A stretch of DNA of 64,000 bases from Streptomyces yatensis (GCF_018069625.1 NZ_CP072941.1:2542001-2606000); one strand, 5' to 3'; shown: positions 1 through 8,803, counted from the stretch's first letter. Notes: generated by a model from the letters alone, not told the origin. A program made the numbers and translations.

Positions 1-256
1 GGGCCTGGTCGGGCCCGACGCGAAGGAGGTCGTTGAGGTCGCCGCCAGCGAAGAAGGTCTTCTTGGCGGAGGTGACGATGATGCCGCGGATGGTGTCGCG
101 CTCGGCCTCGACGCGGTCGGCGATGGCGTCGAGGGAGTCGATGAACGCGGCGTTCATGGTGTTGGCGGACTGGCCGGGGTCGTCGAGCACCAGGGTGACG
201 ACGCCCGCGTCGTCCTGCTCCCAGCGGATGGTCGAGGCGGTGGTGGGGTGGCTCAT
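1..256 (-). CDS. 3-hydroxyacyl-CoA dehydrogenase/enoyl-CoA hydratase (FadB-type), partial
   Basis: Only the first 85 codons are present; the gene runs off the left edge. The translation begins MSHPTTASTIRWEQDDAG and continues with the N-terminal crotonase fold of multifunctional beta-oxidation enzymes, including a segment reading IIVTSAKKTFFAGGDL, which is the oxyanion-hole region of enoyl-CoA hydratases. The ATG is preceded on the minus strand by a GGAG-type ribosome site. It lies 69 bases after the thiolase gene on the same strand, the usual fadA-fadB pairing, so it is probably the hydratase/dehydrogenase subunit that feeds 3-ketoacyl-CoA to that thiolase. A single-domain enoyl-CoA hydratase cannot be ruled out from the fragment. 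Confidence 0.8.
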   Translation of the reverse strand, partial: MSHPTTASTIRWEQDDAGVVTLVLDDPGQSANTMNAAFIDSLDAIADRVEAERDTIRGIIVTSAKKTFFAGGDLNDLLRVGPDQA

Positions 257-325
257 CTGAGGTCTCCAGGGCGAAGGGGAAGGGCGCGGAGGGCGGGGCG
301 GGGGGAAGCGGGAAACGGCGCGTCT

Positions 326-1540
326 CTAGAGCCGCTCGACCACCGTCGCGATGCCCATCCCGCCTCCCACGCACAGCGTCACCAGCCCGAACCGCCCGTC
401 GCGCCGCTCCAGCTCGTCGATCACCGTGCCGAGGATCATCGCGCCGGTCGCGCCCAGCGGATGGCCCATCGCGATCGCGCCGCCGTTGACATTGACCTTG
501 TCCAGGCTCAGCCCCATGTCGTCCACGAAGCGCAGCACCACCGCCGCGAACGCCTCGTTGATCTCGACCAGATCGATGTCGTCGATGGTCAGCCCGGCCT
601 TGGTGAGCGCCTTACGGGTGGCGGGAGCCGGGCCGGTGAGCATGATGGTGGGGTCGGCGCCGGAGACGGCGGCGGAGACGATCCGGGCGCGCGGGGTCAT
701 CCCGAAGCGCTCGCCGACCTCGCGGTTGCCGATGGCGACCAGGGCGGCGCCGTCCACCATGCCCGAGGAGTTCCCGGCGTGGTGGACATGGTCGATCGCC
801 TCGATCCAGTGGTACTTCTGCAGCGCGACCGCGTCGAAGCCGCCCGCCTCGCCGATGGTGGCGAACGACGGCTTCAGGCCCGCCAGGGTCTCGGCGGTGG
901 TGCCGGGGCGGATGTGCTCGTCCCGGTCGAGGACGGTCAGCCCGCTGCGGTCGCGGACCGGGACCACGGAGCGGTCGAAGTACCCCTCCTTCCAGGCCCG
1001 CGCGGCCCGCTCCTGGGAGAGCGCGGCGAAGGTGTCCACGTCATGGCGGCTGTAGCCGCCGGTGGTGGCGATGAGGTCGGCCCCGATGCCCTGCGGTACG
1101 AAACCGGTCTCGTAGTTGGTCATCGGGTCGGCGAACCAGGCGCCGCCGTCGGAGCCCATCTTCACCCGGGACATCGACTCGACGCCGCCCGCGAGCACCA
1201 GATCCTCCCAGCCGGAACGGATCTTGGCGGCCGCCAGGTTGACGGCCTCCAGGCCCGAGGCACAGAAGCGGTTCTCCTGGACGCCCGCGACCGTGTCCGG
1301 GAGCCCGGCCGCGATGGCCGCGATCTTGGCGATGTCCGAGCCCTGGTCGCCGAGAGGGCTGACGACGCCGAGGACCACGTCGTCGATGGCCGCCGGGTCC
1401 AGCTCGGGGAACCGCCGCCGCATCTCGTGGATCAGGCCGACCACCAGGTCGACGGGCTTGGTGCCGTGCAGGGCACCGTCGGCCTTACCGCGCCCGCGCG
1501 GGGTGCGGATGGCGTCGTACACATACGCTTCGGTGCTCAC
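326..1540 (-). CDS. Acetyl-CoA C-acyltransferase (thiolase, FadA-type)
   Basis: This 404-residue protein has the normal length for degradative thiolases, which cleave 3-ketoacyl-CoA with CoA in beta-oxidation. Visible signatures are the nucleophilic cysteine in [13 protein letters not shown] near residue 93, the [14 protein letters not shown] histidine motif near residue 355 and the C-terminal TLCVGGGMG cysteine motif. The start is GTG, with GAAAGG upstream. It lies between a CaiB/BaiF-type CoA enzyme upstream and a FadB-type gene downstream, all transcribed leftward, and together they look like a (branched) fatty acid oxidation operon. Confidence 0.92.
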   Translation of the reverse strand: MSTEAYVYDAIRTPRGRGKADGALHGTKPVDLVVGLIHEMRRRFPELDPAAIDDVVLGVVSPLGDQGSDIAKIAAIAAGLPDTVAGVQENRFCASGLEAVNLAAAKIRSGWEDLVLAGGVESMSRVKMGSDGGAWFADPMTNYETGFVPQGIGADLIATTGGYSRHDVDTFAALSQERAARAWKEGYFDRSVVPVRDRSGLTVLDRDEHIRPGTTAETLAGLKPSFATIGEAGGFDAVALQKYHWIEAIDHVHHAGNSSGMVDGAALVAIGNREVGERFGMTPRARIVSAAVSGADPTIMLTGPAPATRKALTKAGLTIDDIDLVEINEAFAAVVLRFVDDMGLSLDKVNVNGGAIAMGHPLGATGAMILGTVIDELERRDGRFGLVTLCVGGGMGIATVVERL

Positions 1541-1603
1541 TTCAGCGGCCTTTCAGGAGAGGGTTCGGGCCGGGACGGCTCAGGGGGGCGGCGGGATGCG
1601 GAC

Positions 1604-1667
1604 GGGGGTTCATGACGTCCATACGGGGGTTCACGCCGTCCATCCAGGGGTTCATGACGTTCCTGAC
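1604..1667. repeat. Three degenerate 21-22 bp direct repeats
   Basis: Three consecutive units of about 21 bp share the pattern GGGGGTTCATGACGTCCAT (1604-1624, 1625-1646, 1647-1667). They lie between the CaiB-type gene and the thiolase gene, and the last unit overlaps the stop codon of the former. On the minus strand one frame reads as a repeating MNPxMDV heptad, but the frame has no support as a gene. The repeat may act in the operon leader or simply be a minisatellite. Confidence 0.75.
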
Positions 1668-2812
1668 GGGTTTCCCTCGACGAGCGAGGTGACTCCCCAG
1701 TCGCGCGCCACCTCGGCGGTGTCCGCCCCAGGGCGGACGGGCGCGCGGCGCACCGCGCCCGGCGTGGCGGAGAAGCGCGGGGCGGGCGCGGGCTGGGTGA
1801 TCCCGCCGTGGTCGACGAAGGTGGAGCGGGCGGCGAGGTGCGGATGGGCCGGGGCCTCGCGCAGGGACAGCACGGGGGCGACGCAGGCGTCCGTGGCGCT
1901 GAAGACGGCGGTCCACTCCTCGCGGTCGCGCTGCTTGAAGCGGTCGGCGATGGCGGTGCGCAGCGCGGCCCAGCTGTCGAAGTCATCGCGGGCCGGGGCC
2001 TGGTCGGCGATGCCCAGCAGCTCGATGAACTCCGCGTAGAACTTGCGCTCCAGGGGCCCGACCGCCATATAGCCGCCGTCGGCGGTCTCATAGGTGCCGT
2101 AGAAGGGGCAGCCGCCGTCGAGGAGATTGGTGCCGCGCTGGTCGCGCCAGCCCCCGGCGGCCATCATGCCGTGGATGGCGGAGGTGAGATGGGCGGTGCC
2201 GTCGACGATCGCGGCGTCCACGACCTGGCCGGTGCCGCCCGCGCGGGCGTGCTGCAGGGCGGCCAGGACGCCGATGACGAGATACAGCGAGCCTCCCGCG
2301 TAGTCCCCCAGGAGGTTGGCGGGGGCGATGGGCGGGCCGTCGGCGGCGCCGATCATGCTGAGGGCGCCGGTGACGGCGATATAGCCGATGTCATGGCCGG
2401 CGGTGCGGGCGAGCGGGCCCTCCTGCCCCCAGCCGGTCATCCGGCCGTAGACCAGCCGGGGGTTGCGCGCCAGGCACTCCTCCGGGCCGAGGCCCAGCTT
2501 CTCGGTGACCCCCGGGCGGTACCCCTCGATGAGGATGTCGGCGCGCTCCACGAGGTCGAGCACGGCGGCCACGCTCCCCTCGGCCTTCAGGTCGAGGAGC
2601 ACCGAGCGCTTGTTGCGGTTGGTGAGGTCGTGGTCCGGGTCGATCCGCAGGCCGCCGGCGCTTCCGGGGCGGTCGACGCGGACGACATCGGCGCCGAGGT
2701 CGGCGAGGACCATGGCGGCGAACGGGCCCGGCCCGATCCCCGCCAGCTCCACCACCCGCACTCCGGCCAGCGGACCGGCCCCCGTCGCCCCGTCCTCCGC
2801 CGCCACCGTCAT
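1652..2812 (-). CDS. CaiB/BaiF family CoA enzyme, alpha-methylacyl-CoA racemase type
   Basis: The 386-residue protein (ATG at 2812 with GGGGGA just upstream; a TTG four codons earlier is less likely) belongs to the CaiB/BaiF family. It has the racemase residues rather than only the CoA-transferase fold: the histidine in AGHDIGYIAVTG (about residue 140) and the aspartate in LLGDYAGGS (about residue 170) match the catalytic His and Asp of AMACR/MCR. The racemase converts (R)- to (S)-2-methylacyl-CoA so that methyl-branched chains can enter beta-oxidation, which fits the thiolase and FadB-type genes directly downstream. A formyl-CoA-transferase-like role remains possible. Confidence 0.85.
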   Translation of the reverse strand: MTVAAEDGATGAGPLAGVRVVELAGIGPGPFAAMVLADLGADVVRVDRPGSAGGLRIDPDHDLTNRNKRSVLLDLKAEGSVAAVLDLVERADILIEGYRPGVTEKLGLGPEECLARNPRLVYGRMTGWGQEGPLARTAGHDIGYIAVTGALSMIGAADGPPIAPANLLGDYAGGSLYLVIGVLAALQHARAGGTGQVVDAAIVDGTAHLTSAIHGMMAAGGWRDQRGTNLLDGGCPFYGTYETADGGYMAVGPLERKFYAEFIELLGIADQAPARDDFDSWAALRTAIADRFKQRDREEWTAVFSATDACVAPVLSLREAPAHPHLAARSTFVDHGGITQPAPAPRFSATPGAVRRAPVRPGADTAEVARDWGVTSLVEGNPSGTS

Positions 2813-2987
2813 GCCGTCCCCCAATCGTGTGACACCACCGCTGTAACACCGCCGATGCTAAGAACGCGTCCCGCATTCCACAAGCCCTCTCCTGGGCCTG
2901 TGGACAACCAAGCCCCTTGCCCGGCAAGCGGGTTTGGTCCCTGCGGCGGCACGGCGGGCCGGGTGTGGCGCCGACCGGCCTTGCGGG

Positions 2988-4445
2988 TCAGGTCTTCTCC
3001 CTGTCCGGCCCCGTCATCGACAGCGGCTGTTCGGGCACGAGATGGTCCTCGTCGCCCGCCGGATCGGTGAGCCTGCCCAGCCGGCGCGGCAGATCGGAGC
3101 CGACCAGCACGATCACCACCAGCGTCAGCCCGAAGGTGAGCACCGCCAGCGCCCGCCCGAGGGACATGCCCTCGGCCAGATGGGCGCCGAGCACCGGCGC
3201 CACCGCGCCGCCGAGGGCCCCGGTGTTGTAGACGAAGCCGAGCGAGGCCGCCCGCGTCGGAGTCGGGAAGTGACCCGCGATGTACTTCGGCAGGATGCCG
3301 GAGATCCCCTGGCTCAGCGCGAGCAGGAAGAACAGCAGCACGCCGAGCCCGACCAGGGTGTCCTGCACCGCGAACACCGGGAAGACGAAGGCCAGCGAGG
3401 CGAGCAGGGTGTAGACGTAGGCACGCCGGGTGCCGAGCCAGTCGCCCGCGAACCCGGCCAGCCAGCAGCCGGCCATCGTCCCGAACCCGGCGTAGAACAT
3501 CACATCGGTGACCTCGGACGGGGTGTACCCGAGCTGTTCCTTCAGATAGGTGGGCAGCAGCGCCTGGATCGGCCAGCTGTAGAGGAACGCGCAGAAGACC
3601 GTGCATGTCAGGGCCACATACAGCGGCCAGCGGCGCCGTCCGCCGAGCTGGGCCGCGAAGGCGATCAGACACCCCGCCGCCAGGAGCGACAGCGGCCAGC
3701 GCCAGCCCGCGCCCGGCGGGGTGAAGACCAGGAACAGCGCGACGCTCGCGGCCACGGCAAGCGCCGTGTTGACGCTCGCGCGGGAGCGTCCGGTGAACAG
3801 CGGCCGGAAGGGGTTCGGCCGCGCCTTCGCCGTCGCCACCTCCTCGTGCCAGTCCCCGGCCTCCGGAAGCGCGCGCCGCACCCACAGCGCGACCAGCACC
3901 GGCAGCACGCCGATCCAGAACATCCAGCGCCAGCCCCAGTGGGGAACCACCCACTTGTAGAGCTCGGAGGCGAGGATGGTGCCGCCGGAGTAGCCCGAGA
4001 TCAGGAAGCCGGAGGCGCGGTTGCGCAGCCGCGCGGGCCAGCTCTCCAGGACATAGGTGGCGCTCGCGCTGTATTCACCAGCCATGCCCATGCCAATCAC
4101 AAGCCGAGCCGTGAACATGCTGATGTAGTTCCAGGCGAACCCACAGGCGAAGGTGCCGAGCGAGTAGAGCAGAATGCTGACGATCATGGCGGCCTTACGG
4201 CCGTAGCGATCCCCCAGCGCGCCCAGCACCGCCCCGCCGAGCCAGCGGGTGATGAAGGCGCCCGAGACCAGGCTCGCCGCCGACGCCGTGCTCAGGTCGA
4301 ATTCGTCGGCTATCTCGGTCAGGACGAGCGTGATCAGTACGAAGTCGAAACCATCGAGCAGATAGCCGATCCAGGCGGCGAACATGGACTTCCACTGACC
4401 CCGCGAGACCTCTCGGTACCAGGGCACCGTGGTGGCTTCGGTCAT
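2988..4445 (-). CDS. nanT: Sialic acid/H+ symporter, MFS family (NanT-like)
   Basis: The 485-residue protein is a 12-14 helix major facilitator. Its N-terminus (VPWYREVSRGQWKSM followed by GYLLDGFDFVLI) and the internal motif SWPIQALLPTYLK are the same signatures found in E. coli NanT, the N-acetylneuraminate/proton symporter, and it has the same overall length. The start is the internal ATG at 4445, which overlaps the stop of the upstream lyase gene by ATGA, so the two are translationally coupled. The neighbouring nanA-like gene supports uptake and cleavage of sialic acid, although the substrate is inferred from family resemblance. Confidence 0.85.
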   Translation of the reverse strand: MTEATTVPWYREVSRGQWKSMFAAWIGYLLDGFDFVLITLVLTEIADEFDLSTASAASLVSGAFITRWLGGAVLGALGDRYGRKAAMIVSILLYSLGTFACGFAWNYISMFTARLVIGMGMAGEYSASATYVLESWPARLRNRASGFLISGYSGGTILASELYKWVVPHWGWRWMFWIGVLPVLVALWVRRALPEAGDWHEEVATAKARPNPFRPLFTGRSRASVNTALAVAASVALFLVFTPPGAGWRWPLSLLAAGCLIAFAAQLGGRRRWPLYVALTCTVFCAFLYSWPIQALLPTYLKEQLGYTPSEVTDVMFYAGFGTMAGCWLAGFAGDWLGTRRAYVYTLLASLAFVFPVFAVQDTLVGLGVLLFFLLALSQGISGILPKYIAGHFPTPTRAASLGFVYNTGALGGAVAPVLGAHLAEGMSLGRALAVLTFGLTLVVIVLVGSDLPRRLGRLTDPAGDEDHLVPEQPLSMTGPDREKT

Positions 4446-5380
4446 GGCAACAGCCCTCCCTCCTCCAGAAGTTGACGTACGGTCTTGACGGCCGCCTCGC
4501 CCAGCGGCACCTGGGGCGCGGCGGTGTCCGCGCACTCGATCACTCCCAGCAGCCGCAGCGCGGCCTTGAAACCGCCCAGCCCCGCCGAACTGGCGCCCAT
4601 CAGCGCCGGGTCCCCGGCATCGGTGATGGCGAAGAGGGCTGCCAGCCGGTCCTGTTCGGCGGCCGCCTGCTCCCAGCGCCCCGCCCGCGCGTGCTCATAC
4701 AGCCGGACATAACCGGCCGGGTCGACGTTGGCCAGCCCCGGGACGACGCCATGGGCCCCCGCCAAGAGGGCACCGTCCACCGACAGTTCGGAGCCGGTGA
4801 GCACGGTGAAGGTGTCGTCGAGGCCGCGACGGCGGACCTCGACGAGCATCCGCCGCAGCGCCCCGTCGTCCCCGCTGCTGTCCTTGACCCCCGCCAGGGT
4901 GGCGTCGGCGGCCAGCGGAAGCAGGATCGAGGACGTCAGCTTGGAGTGGACGGAGACCGGGATGTCGTACGCGAACAGCGGCACGTCCACACCGTCGCGC
5001 AGCCGCCGGAAGTGGTCGGCGATCTCCAGGGGATGGGTGCGGGTGTAGAAGGGCGCGGTGGCCACGACGGCGTCCGCGCCGAGTTCGGCCGCCGTACGGG
5101 CGTGATCGAGGACCCGCGCGGTCGTCATGTCGATCGCCCCCGCGAGGACGGGCACCCGGCCGTCCACGGTCTCGATGACCGCCTCAAGGGCCGTGACGCG
5201 GCTTCGGTCGCTCAGATAGGCGGCCTCGCCGCTGGAGCCGAGCGCGAACAGCGCGCTCACCCCCGCGTCGATCAGCCGCTCGGCGAGCGCGGCGAGGGAA
5301 GCGGTGTCGACCTCGCCCGCGGGCGTGAGCGGAGTGCACAGGGGCGGAACGACACCGGTGAGGGGAGCCGGAAGACTCAT
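4442..5380 (-). CDS. nanA: Dihydrodipicolinate synthase/N-acetylneuraminate lyase family aldolase
   Basis: The 312-residue class I aldolase starts at the ATG at 5380, preceded by AGAAGG. It contains the GSSGE loop (48-52), a catalytic tyrosine (Tyr138 in FAYDIPVS) and the Schiff-base lysine (Lys166 in AGVKDSSG). These are within one residue of Tyr137 and Lys165 of E. coli NanA. It would cleave N-acetylneuraminate to N-acetylmannosamine and pyruvate in the cytoplasm. It is the first gene of a two-gene operon with the NanT-like transporter. Other members of the family act on related 2-keto acids, so the exact substrate is an inference. Confidence 0.8.
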   Translation of the reverse strand: MSLPAPLTGVVPPLCTPLTPAGEVDTASLAALAERLIDAGVSALFALGSSGEAAYLSDRSRVTALEAVIETVDGRVPVLAGAIDMTTARVLDHARTAAELGADAVVATAPFYTRTHPLEIADHFRRLRDGVDVPLFAYDIPVSVHSKLTSSILLPLAADATLAGVKDSSGDDGALRRMLVEVRRRGLDDTFTVLTGSELSVDGALLAGAHGVVPGLANVDPAGYVRLYEHARAGRWEQAAAEQDRLAALFAITDAGDPALMGASSAGLGGFKAALRLLGVIECADTAAPQVPLGEAAVKTVRQLLEEGGLLP

Positions 5381-5411
5381 CGACACCCAGCCTTCTGAAT
5401 AGCAGGACAAT

Positions 5412-5430
5412 TAGGACGTGGGACGTCCTA
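5412..5430. promoter_or_regulatory. Perfect 8-3-8 palindrome, candidate GntR-type operator of nanA-nanT
   Basis: TAGGACGT, three bases, then ACGTCCTA form a perfect inverted repeat 32 bp upstream of the nanA-like start. The short AGGACGTCCT-like core is typical of GntR/FadR-family operators in actinobacteria. No GntR gene is adjacent, so the regulator would be encoded elsewhere. The assignment of regulator family is an inference; the palindrome itself is directly visible. Confidence 0.6.
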
Positions 5431-5543
5431 TGTTCGGGGCCGAATCTGACGGAGTGCCATCGCGCTGTCAAGTACATTCCCCCGTCAGCGCCCCGTCCGA
5501 ATCCCGCCAGCACTCCGGCGGCCCACCGGCCAGTCTGGAACGC

Positions 5544-6035
5544 ATGAGCGAGAACTACGAGATGCGGGCCATCGCGCCCGAGGTGCTGAAGCAGCTGCGG
5601 ATCACGGACGACGCGGGAAACCCGCCGCGCGTGGTGGTGGAGGACGAGGAGGGCGGCAGCCCGATGCGCTGCTGCGTGGGCCGGAGCCGGCCGCACGAGA
5701 CCATCGCGCTCGTCTCCTACGCCCCGCTGCGCCGCTGGGCACAGGAGACGGGGGCCACGCCCGGCCCGTACGACGAGGTCGGCCCGGTCTTCATCCACCC
5801 CGAGGAGTGCGACGGCTGGACCGGCCCCGGGATCGCGGAAGGCATCCGGGGCGAACGGCGGGTGCTGCGGGCGTACTCCGCCGAGGGCAACATCCTCGGC
5901 GGCCGGCTGCTGAACGACGGCGAACCGACGATCGAGGAGGGGCTGGCGGAGCTGTACGCGGACCCGCGGGTGGCGGCGGTGCATGTGCGCGCCGTCGAGT
6001 TCGGCTGCTTCCTGGCCGAGACGCGGCGGGTCTGA
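5544..6035 (+). CDS. DUF1203 domain-containing protein
   Basis: This 163-residue protein (MSENYEMRAIAPEVL onward) matches the pattern of the DUF1203 family: a conserved CCVGRSRPHETIALVSYAPL stretch near residue 50, PVFIHPEEC near residue 90 and a C-terminal VRAVEFGCFLAE. The function of the family is unknown. The ATG at 5544 is chosen over an upstream in-frame ATG at 5418 because conservation begins here and the extra residues are low-complexity and overlap the nan promoter. It is a single gene divergent from nanA. Confidence 0.75.
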   Translation: MSENYEMRAIAPEVLKQLRITDDAGNPPRVVVEDEEGGSPMRCCVGRSRPHETIALVSYAPLRRWAQETGATPGPYDEVGPVFIHPEECDGWTGPGIAEGIRGERRVLRAYSAEGNILGGRLLNDGEPTIEEGLAELYADPRVAAVHVRAVEFGCFLAETRRV

Positions 6036-6133
6036 CGGCGGTGTGAGGGCGCCGCGAGGGCGCTGCGAGGGCGTTCTGACGGCGCTCCGACGGCGCGCTG
6101 CCGGTGAGGCCGACCGGGCTCCGTCAGACCCGG

Positions 6134-6232
6134 CGGCTCCTTTGACGCCCCGGAGCTGCTTCACGCCCCGGCGGCTGCATCACGCCCCCGGGGCTGCATC
6201 ACGCCCCCGGGGGCTGCCTCACGCCCCAGGAG
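6134..6232. repeat. Five degenerate ~20 bp tandem repeats
   Basis: Five units related to GCTGCATCACGCCCCCGGG follow one another between the DUF1203 gene and endonuclease V; the last one covers the endonuclease stop codon. Just before them, at 6047-6110, shorter GCGAGGGCGCT-like repeats occur. The tract lies where two genes converge and could form hairpins that end transcription, but no clear terminator is visible. Confidence 0.65.
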
Positions 6233-6959
6233 CCACTTCGGCCTCGGCGGCTTTCAGGGCCCGGCGGCACAGCGCGTCCGCGCGCCGTGTCGTCTCGGGC
6301 TGCCGGAAGTCGCGGGCCAGATGCAGGGTGTACGCGCAGGCGTCCGCGATGGTCACCCGGTGGCCGACGGAGACGAAGAGCGGCTTCACACCGTCGCGGG
6401 TGCGCAGCGCCCGGCCGACCTCCTCGTCGCCGTCGAGCAGCGGCGACCAGTCGCCGCGGCGCGGCCCCGGGTCGGCGTGGCGGAAGCCGAACGGGTTCTT
6501 GGCGACGCCGATGGTGGGCAGCCCGGTCAGCACCCCGAGATGGCTGGCCAGCCCGAACCGGCGGGGGTGGGCGAGGCCGTAGCCGTCGCACACCACCAGG
6601 TCGGGGCGGCGGCCGAGCCGCCGGTCGAGGTCGCCGAGCGCGTCGAGGACGGCAGGGATCTCACGGAACGCCAGCAGTCCGGGGACGTACGGGAAGGTGA
6701 CCCGGCCGACCGCGGTCGCCTCCGCGACGACGGCGAGGCCCCGGGCATCCAGGGCGACGGCGGCGGCCGCGACCAGGTCGCGCTCGTCGTCGTACGCCAC
6801 GTCCACCCCGACGAGCACGCCGGTGCCGGTGCCCGGCTCGGGCAGCTCCCCGCCGACGACCACGGACGCCCGCGTCCGCTCCTGGACGGCGATGGCCTCG
6901 GCCTCGGTCGTGGGCCAGTCGCGGGGCAGTTCATATCGTGGATCGACGGCGCTGGTCAT
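6219..6959 (-). CDS. nfi: Endonuclease V (deoxyinosine 3' endonuclease)
   Basis: The 246-residue protein carries the diagnostic endonuclease V motifs: VGVDVAYDDE (first metal-binding Asp), PDLLAFRE-like VPGLLAFREIP, VVCDGYGLAHPRRFGLASHLG and LPTIGVAKNPF. The enzyme nicks DNA one base 3' of deoxyinosine to start repair of deaminated adenine. The ATG at 6959 is chosen; a GTG four codons upstream is an alternative. It is divergent from a YciI gene that starts 30 bases away, so the two promoters must overlap. Confidence 0.93.
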   Translation of the reverse strand: MTSAVDPRYELPRDWPTTEAEAIAVQERTRASVVVGGELPEPGTGTGVLVGVDVAYDDERDLVAAAAVALDARGLAVVAEATAVGRVTFPYVPGLLAFREIPAVLDALGDLDRRLGRRPDLVVCDGYGLAHPRRFGLASHLGVLTGLPTIGVAKNPFGFRHADPGPRRGDWSPLLDGDEEVGRALRTRDGVKPLFVSVGHRVTIADACAYTLHLARDFRQPETTRRADALCRRALKAAEAEVAPGA

Positions 6960-6989
6960 CGTGTGGCTCACGTTACTAGCCTGCACATC

Positions 6990-7286
6990 ATGTTCGTACT
7001 GGAGATCACCTACACCGCCTCGGCCGACCGCGTCGAGGCCGCCCTCCCCGAACACCTCGTCTGGGTGGACGACCACTTCGCGAACGGCACCTTCCTCGCC
7101 TCCGGCCCCAAGAACCCCCGCGACGGAGGGGTCATCCTGGCGCTCGGCGACGACCGGGCGAGGATCGAGGAGATGGTGGAGAGCGACCCCTTCATCGTGG
7201 CGGGCGTGGGCGAGTACACGATCACCGAGTTCCTGGCCACCCGCACGGCCCCGGCCCTCGCCGAACACCGCCAGGAGCGGCCGTAA
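6990..7286 (+). CDS. YciI family protein
   Basis: A 98-residue protein of the YciI/YCII dimeric ferredoxin-like fold. It contains the family's HLVWVDDHFANGTFLASGP stretch with the conserved His-Asp pair (about residues 22-27) and SDPFIVAGVGEYTITEF near the C-terminus. Members are small putative enzymes related to muconolactone isomerase; no specific reaction is known for this one. It is transcribed away from endonuclease V. Confidence 0.85.
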   Translation: MFVLEITYTASADRVEAALPEHLVWVDDHFANGTFLASGPKNPRDGGVILALGDDRARIEEMVESDPFIVAGVGEYTITEFLATRTAPALAEHRQERP

Positions 7287-7301
7287 GGAGCCCCTTGGGG
7301 C

Positions 7302-7499
7302 TTATGCCTTGAGAGAGGCGATGAACGTGGCCCACGGTGCGGCGGGGAACAGGATGTCGGGGCCGTCGGGGTTCTTGGAGTCACGGACCGGGACGAGGCC
7401 CGGGACGTTGTCGGCGACCTCCACGCAGTTGCCCCCGTCGTTGTTGCTGTAGCTGCTCTTACGCCACGCGGCGGTGCTCAGGTCCGTGGTTGTGGGCAT
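7302..7499 (-). CDS. DUF397 domain protein, copy 1
   Basis: A 65-residue DUF397 protein with the hallmark AAWRKSSYSNNDGGNCVEVAD, VPVRDSKNPDGP and WATFIASLK motifs. DUF397 proteins occur next to XRE/DUF5753 regulators (the WhiJ type), and the pairs are thought to act together in developmental or antibiotic regulation. It is the last gene of a three-gene leftward set and is nearly identical to the copy directly upstream, so it arose by recent tandem duplication. Confidence 0.88.
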   Translation of the reverse strand: MPTTTDLSTAAWRKSSYSNNDGGNCVEVADNVPGLVPVRDSKNPDGPDILFPAAPWATFIASLKA

Positions 7500-7503
7500 G
7501 AGT

Positions 7504-7704
7504 TCAGTCCGTCTTGAGGCTTGCAATGAACGTGGCCCATGATCCGGCAGCGAATATGAGAGCGGGACCATCGGGGCGCTTGGAGTCACGGACCGGGACG
7601 AGGCCCGGGAAGTTGTCAGCGACCTCAACGCAATCGCCGCCGTTGTTGTTGCTGTAGCTGCTCTTACGCCACGCGGCAACGCTCAGGTCCGGGGTGGTTG
7701 GCAT
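7504..7704 (-). CDS. DUF397 domain protein, copy 2
   Basis: A 66-residue paralogue of the preceding gene; the two share about four fifths of their residues, including AAWRKSSYSNN and ATFIASLK. The ATG at 7704 lies inside the end of the XRE regulator gene (22-base overlap), which points to translational coupling. Copies 1 and 2 are separated by only four bases. Confidence 0.88.
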   Translation of the reverse strand: MPTTPDLSVAAWRKSSYSNNNGGDCVEVADNFPGLVPVRDSKRPDGPALIFAAGSWATFIASLKTD

Positions 7705-8531
7705 GGGGTCCATTCCTCCATCACGGCTCGGATCATCGCCTCGGAGTCGCGGGGCGAGAGGGCCATCGCCCTGAGCAAATCGTAGTTCTCCCTGCGTTGT
7801 GCGACATCCTCCTGATCCTCGATGATCATTCCGGACTGGCTGCTCTCGTCGTAGGCCACCGGCGACTCGCCGTGAATCGTGAAGAGCGTCAGTGAACCGC
7901 CTGCCTCAATGTGTCCGCCCGCCGTGAAGGGCAGCACCTGAATGATGACGTGGGACTGCGTCCCGCGCTCAAGTAGGGACGACAGTTGGTCACGCATCAC
8001 CGCTGGTCCGCCGACCGGGCGGCGCAGCACGGCCTCGTCGAGAATGAACCAGCAACGCGGCGGCTTGGCCCGGTCCAGCAACACCTGCCGATCGATACGA
8101 GCCTTGACCATGGCCTGAATCTCCACGTCGGGGGCGTGGGGGAAGCCACAGCGCAAAGAGTGCTCGGCTAGCTCAGGGGTTTGCAGGAGGCCCGGGAAGG
8201 TGGCGCCGACGTACTTCTCGATGATGACCGCTCGGCTCTCCAACTCGATCATTCGCCGGTACTTGCCCGGGAACGGCTCGTTCTTCGCCAGCGCATAAAC
8301 CCGCGCGAACATCCCATCCGTGCCGAAGCACGCGTCCAGCTTCGCCGGTAGGTCGTCGTATGGCAGTGATTCGGCCGCCTCGATGCGCGCTAAGTGCGAC
8401 TTGCTGTAGTTCAACACCTCGGACAGCCGCCGCAGCGACATGTCCGCCTTCTCGCGGTGGCGGCGGATCTCCGCGCCGAACAGGTCGCGTGCGGAGCGGT
8501 CGGGGAAGAGTTCGCGTGGCTGGAACGGCAT
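7683..8531 (-). CDS. XRE-family regulator with DUF5753 (WhiJ type)
   Basis: The 282-residue protein has an N-terminal helix-turn-helix (about residues 15-70; ADMSLRRLSEVLNYSKSHLARIEA) followed by a DUF5753 ligand-like domain (LLQTPELAEH, RPVGGPAVMRDQL, LPFTAGGHIEAGGSLTLF, VAYDESSQSGMIIEDQEDV). The ATG at 8531 has an excellent AGGAGG site. Streptomyces carry many such regulators paired with DUF397 proteins. Here the regulator is the first gene and two DUF397 genes follow, so the three probably act as one unit. Confidence 0.92.
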   Translation of the reverse strand: MPFQPRELFPDRSARDLFGAEIRRHREKADMSLRRLSEVLNYSKSHLARIEAAESLPYDDLPAKLDACFGTDGMFARVYALAKNEPFPGKYRRMIELESRAVIIEKYVGATFPGLLQTPELAEHSLRCGFPHAPDVEIQAMVKARIDRQVLLDRAKPPRCWFILDEAVLRRPVGGPAVMRDQLSSLLERGTQSHVIIQVLPFTAGGHIEAGGSLTLFTIHGESPVAYDESSQSGMIIEDQEDVAQRRENYDLLRAMALSPRDSEAMIRAVMEEWTPCQPPRT

Positions 8532-8803
8532 GGGTCCATCCCTCCTGGTCCCGCTGTCCGGCTGGGACCGCTGGCTTGTTTTGAGCTTACGCTCCGGAGG
8601 GCAACGCACTTGACACGTTCCGTAATTGAGCCCCGGTGGCCGCACGCACTACGGGACGTCCGGGGGACCACGCGGCGGAGCCGCATATCCGTGCCGGGCG
8701 AAGCCCGGTCCGGGGTCTGGGGCGGAGCCCCAGTTGTGGGAAGGGGCGGGGAGGGGAACAGCCCGCCGCAGGCCTCAAGCCCCGGCGGGCACCCCTACTG
8801 GGC
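8532..8803. other. Intergenic region with GC-rich hairpin 8717-8733
   Basis: This non-coding stretch holds a perfect 7-3-7 inverted repeat, CTGGGGC GGA GCCCCAG, at 8717-8733. The flanking sequence resembles the GGGGTCCGGGGCGGAGCCCC hairpins scattered between Streptomyces genes. It lies downstream of the sigma factor gene and could serve as its terminator. No open frame in it looks coding. Confidence 0.5.

Noticed and set aside
248..1615. A 455-codon open frame on the plus strand
   Set aside because: It lies antisense over the thiolase gene, is rich in Arg/Gly/His, and matches no family; long antisense frames are a by-product of the high GC third position.
5418..5543. N-terminal extension of the DUF1203 protein
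   Set aside because: The extra 42 residues are low-complexity and lie over the nan operator; the ATG at 5544 starts the conserved part.
8610..8640. A plus-strand promoter with TTGACA at 8610-8615
   Set aside because: No gene follows on the plus strand and a -10 box at proper spacing is lacking.
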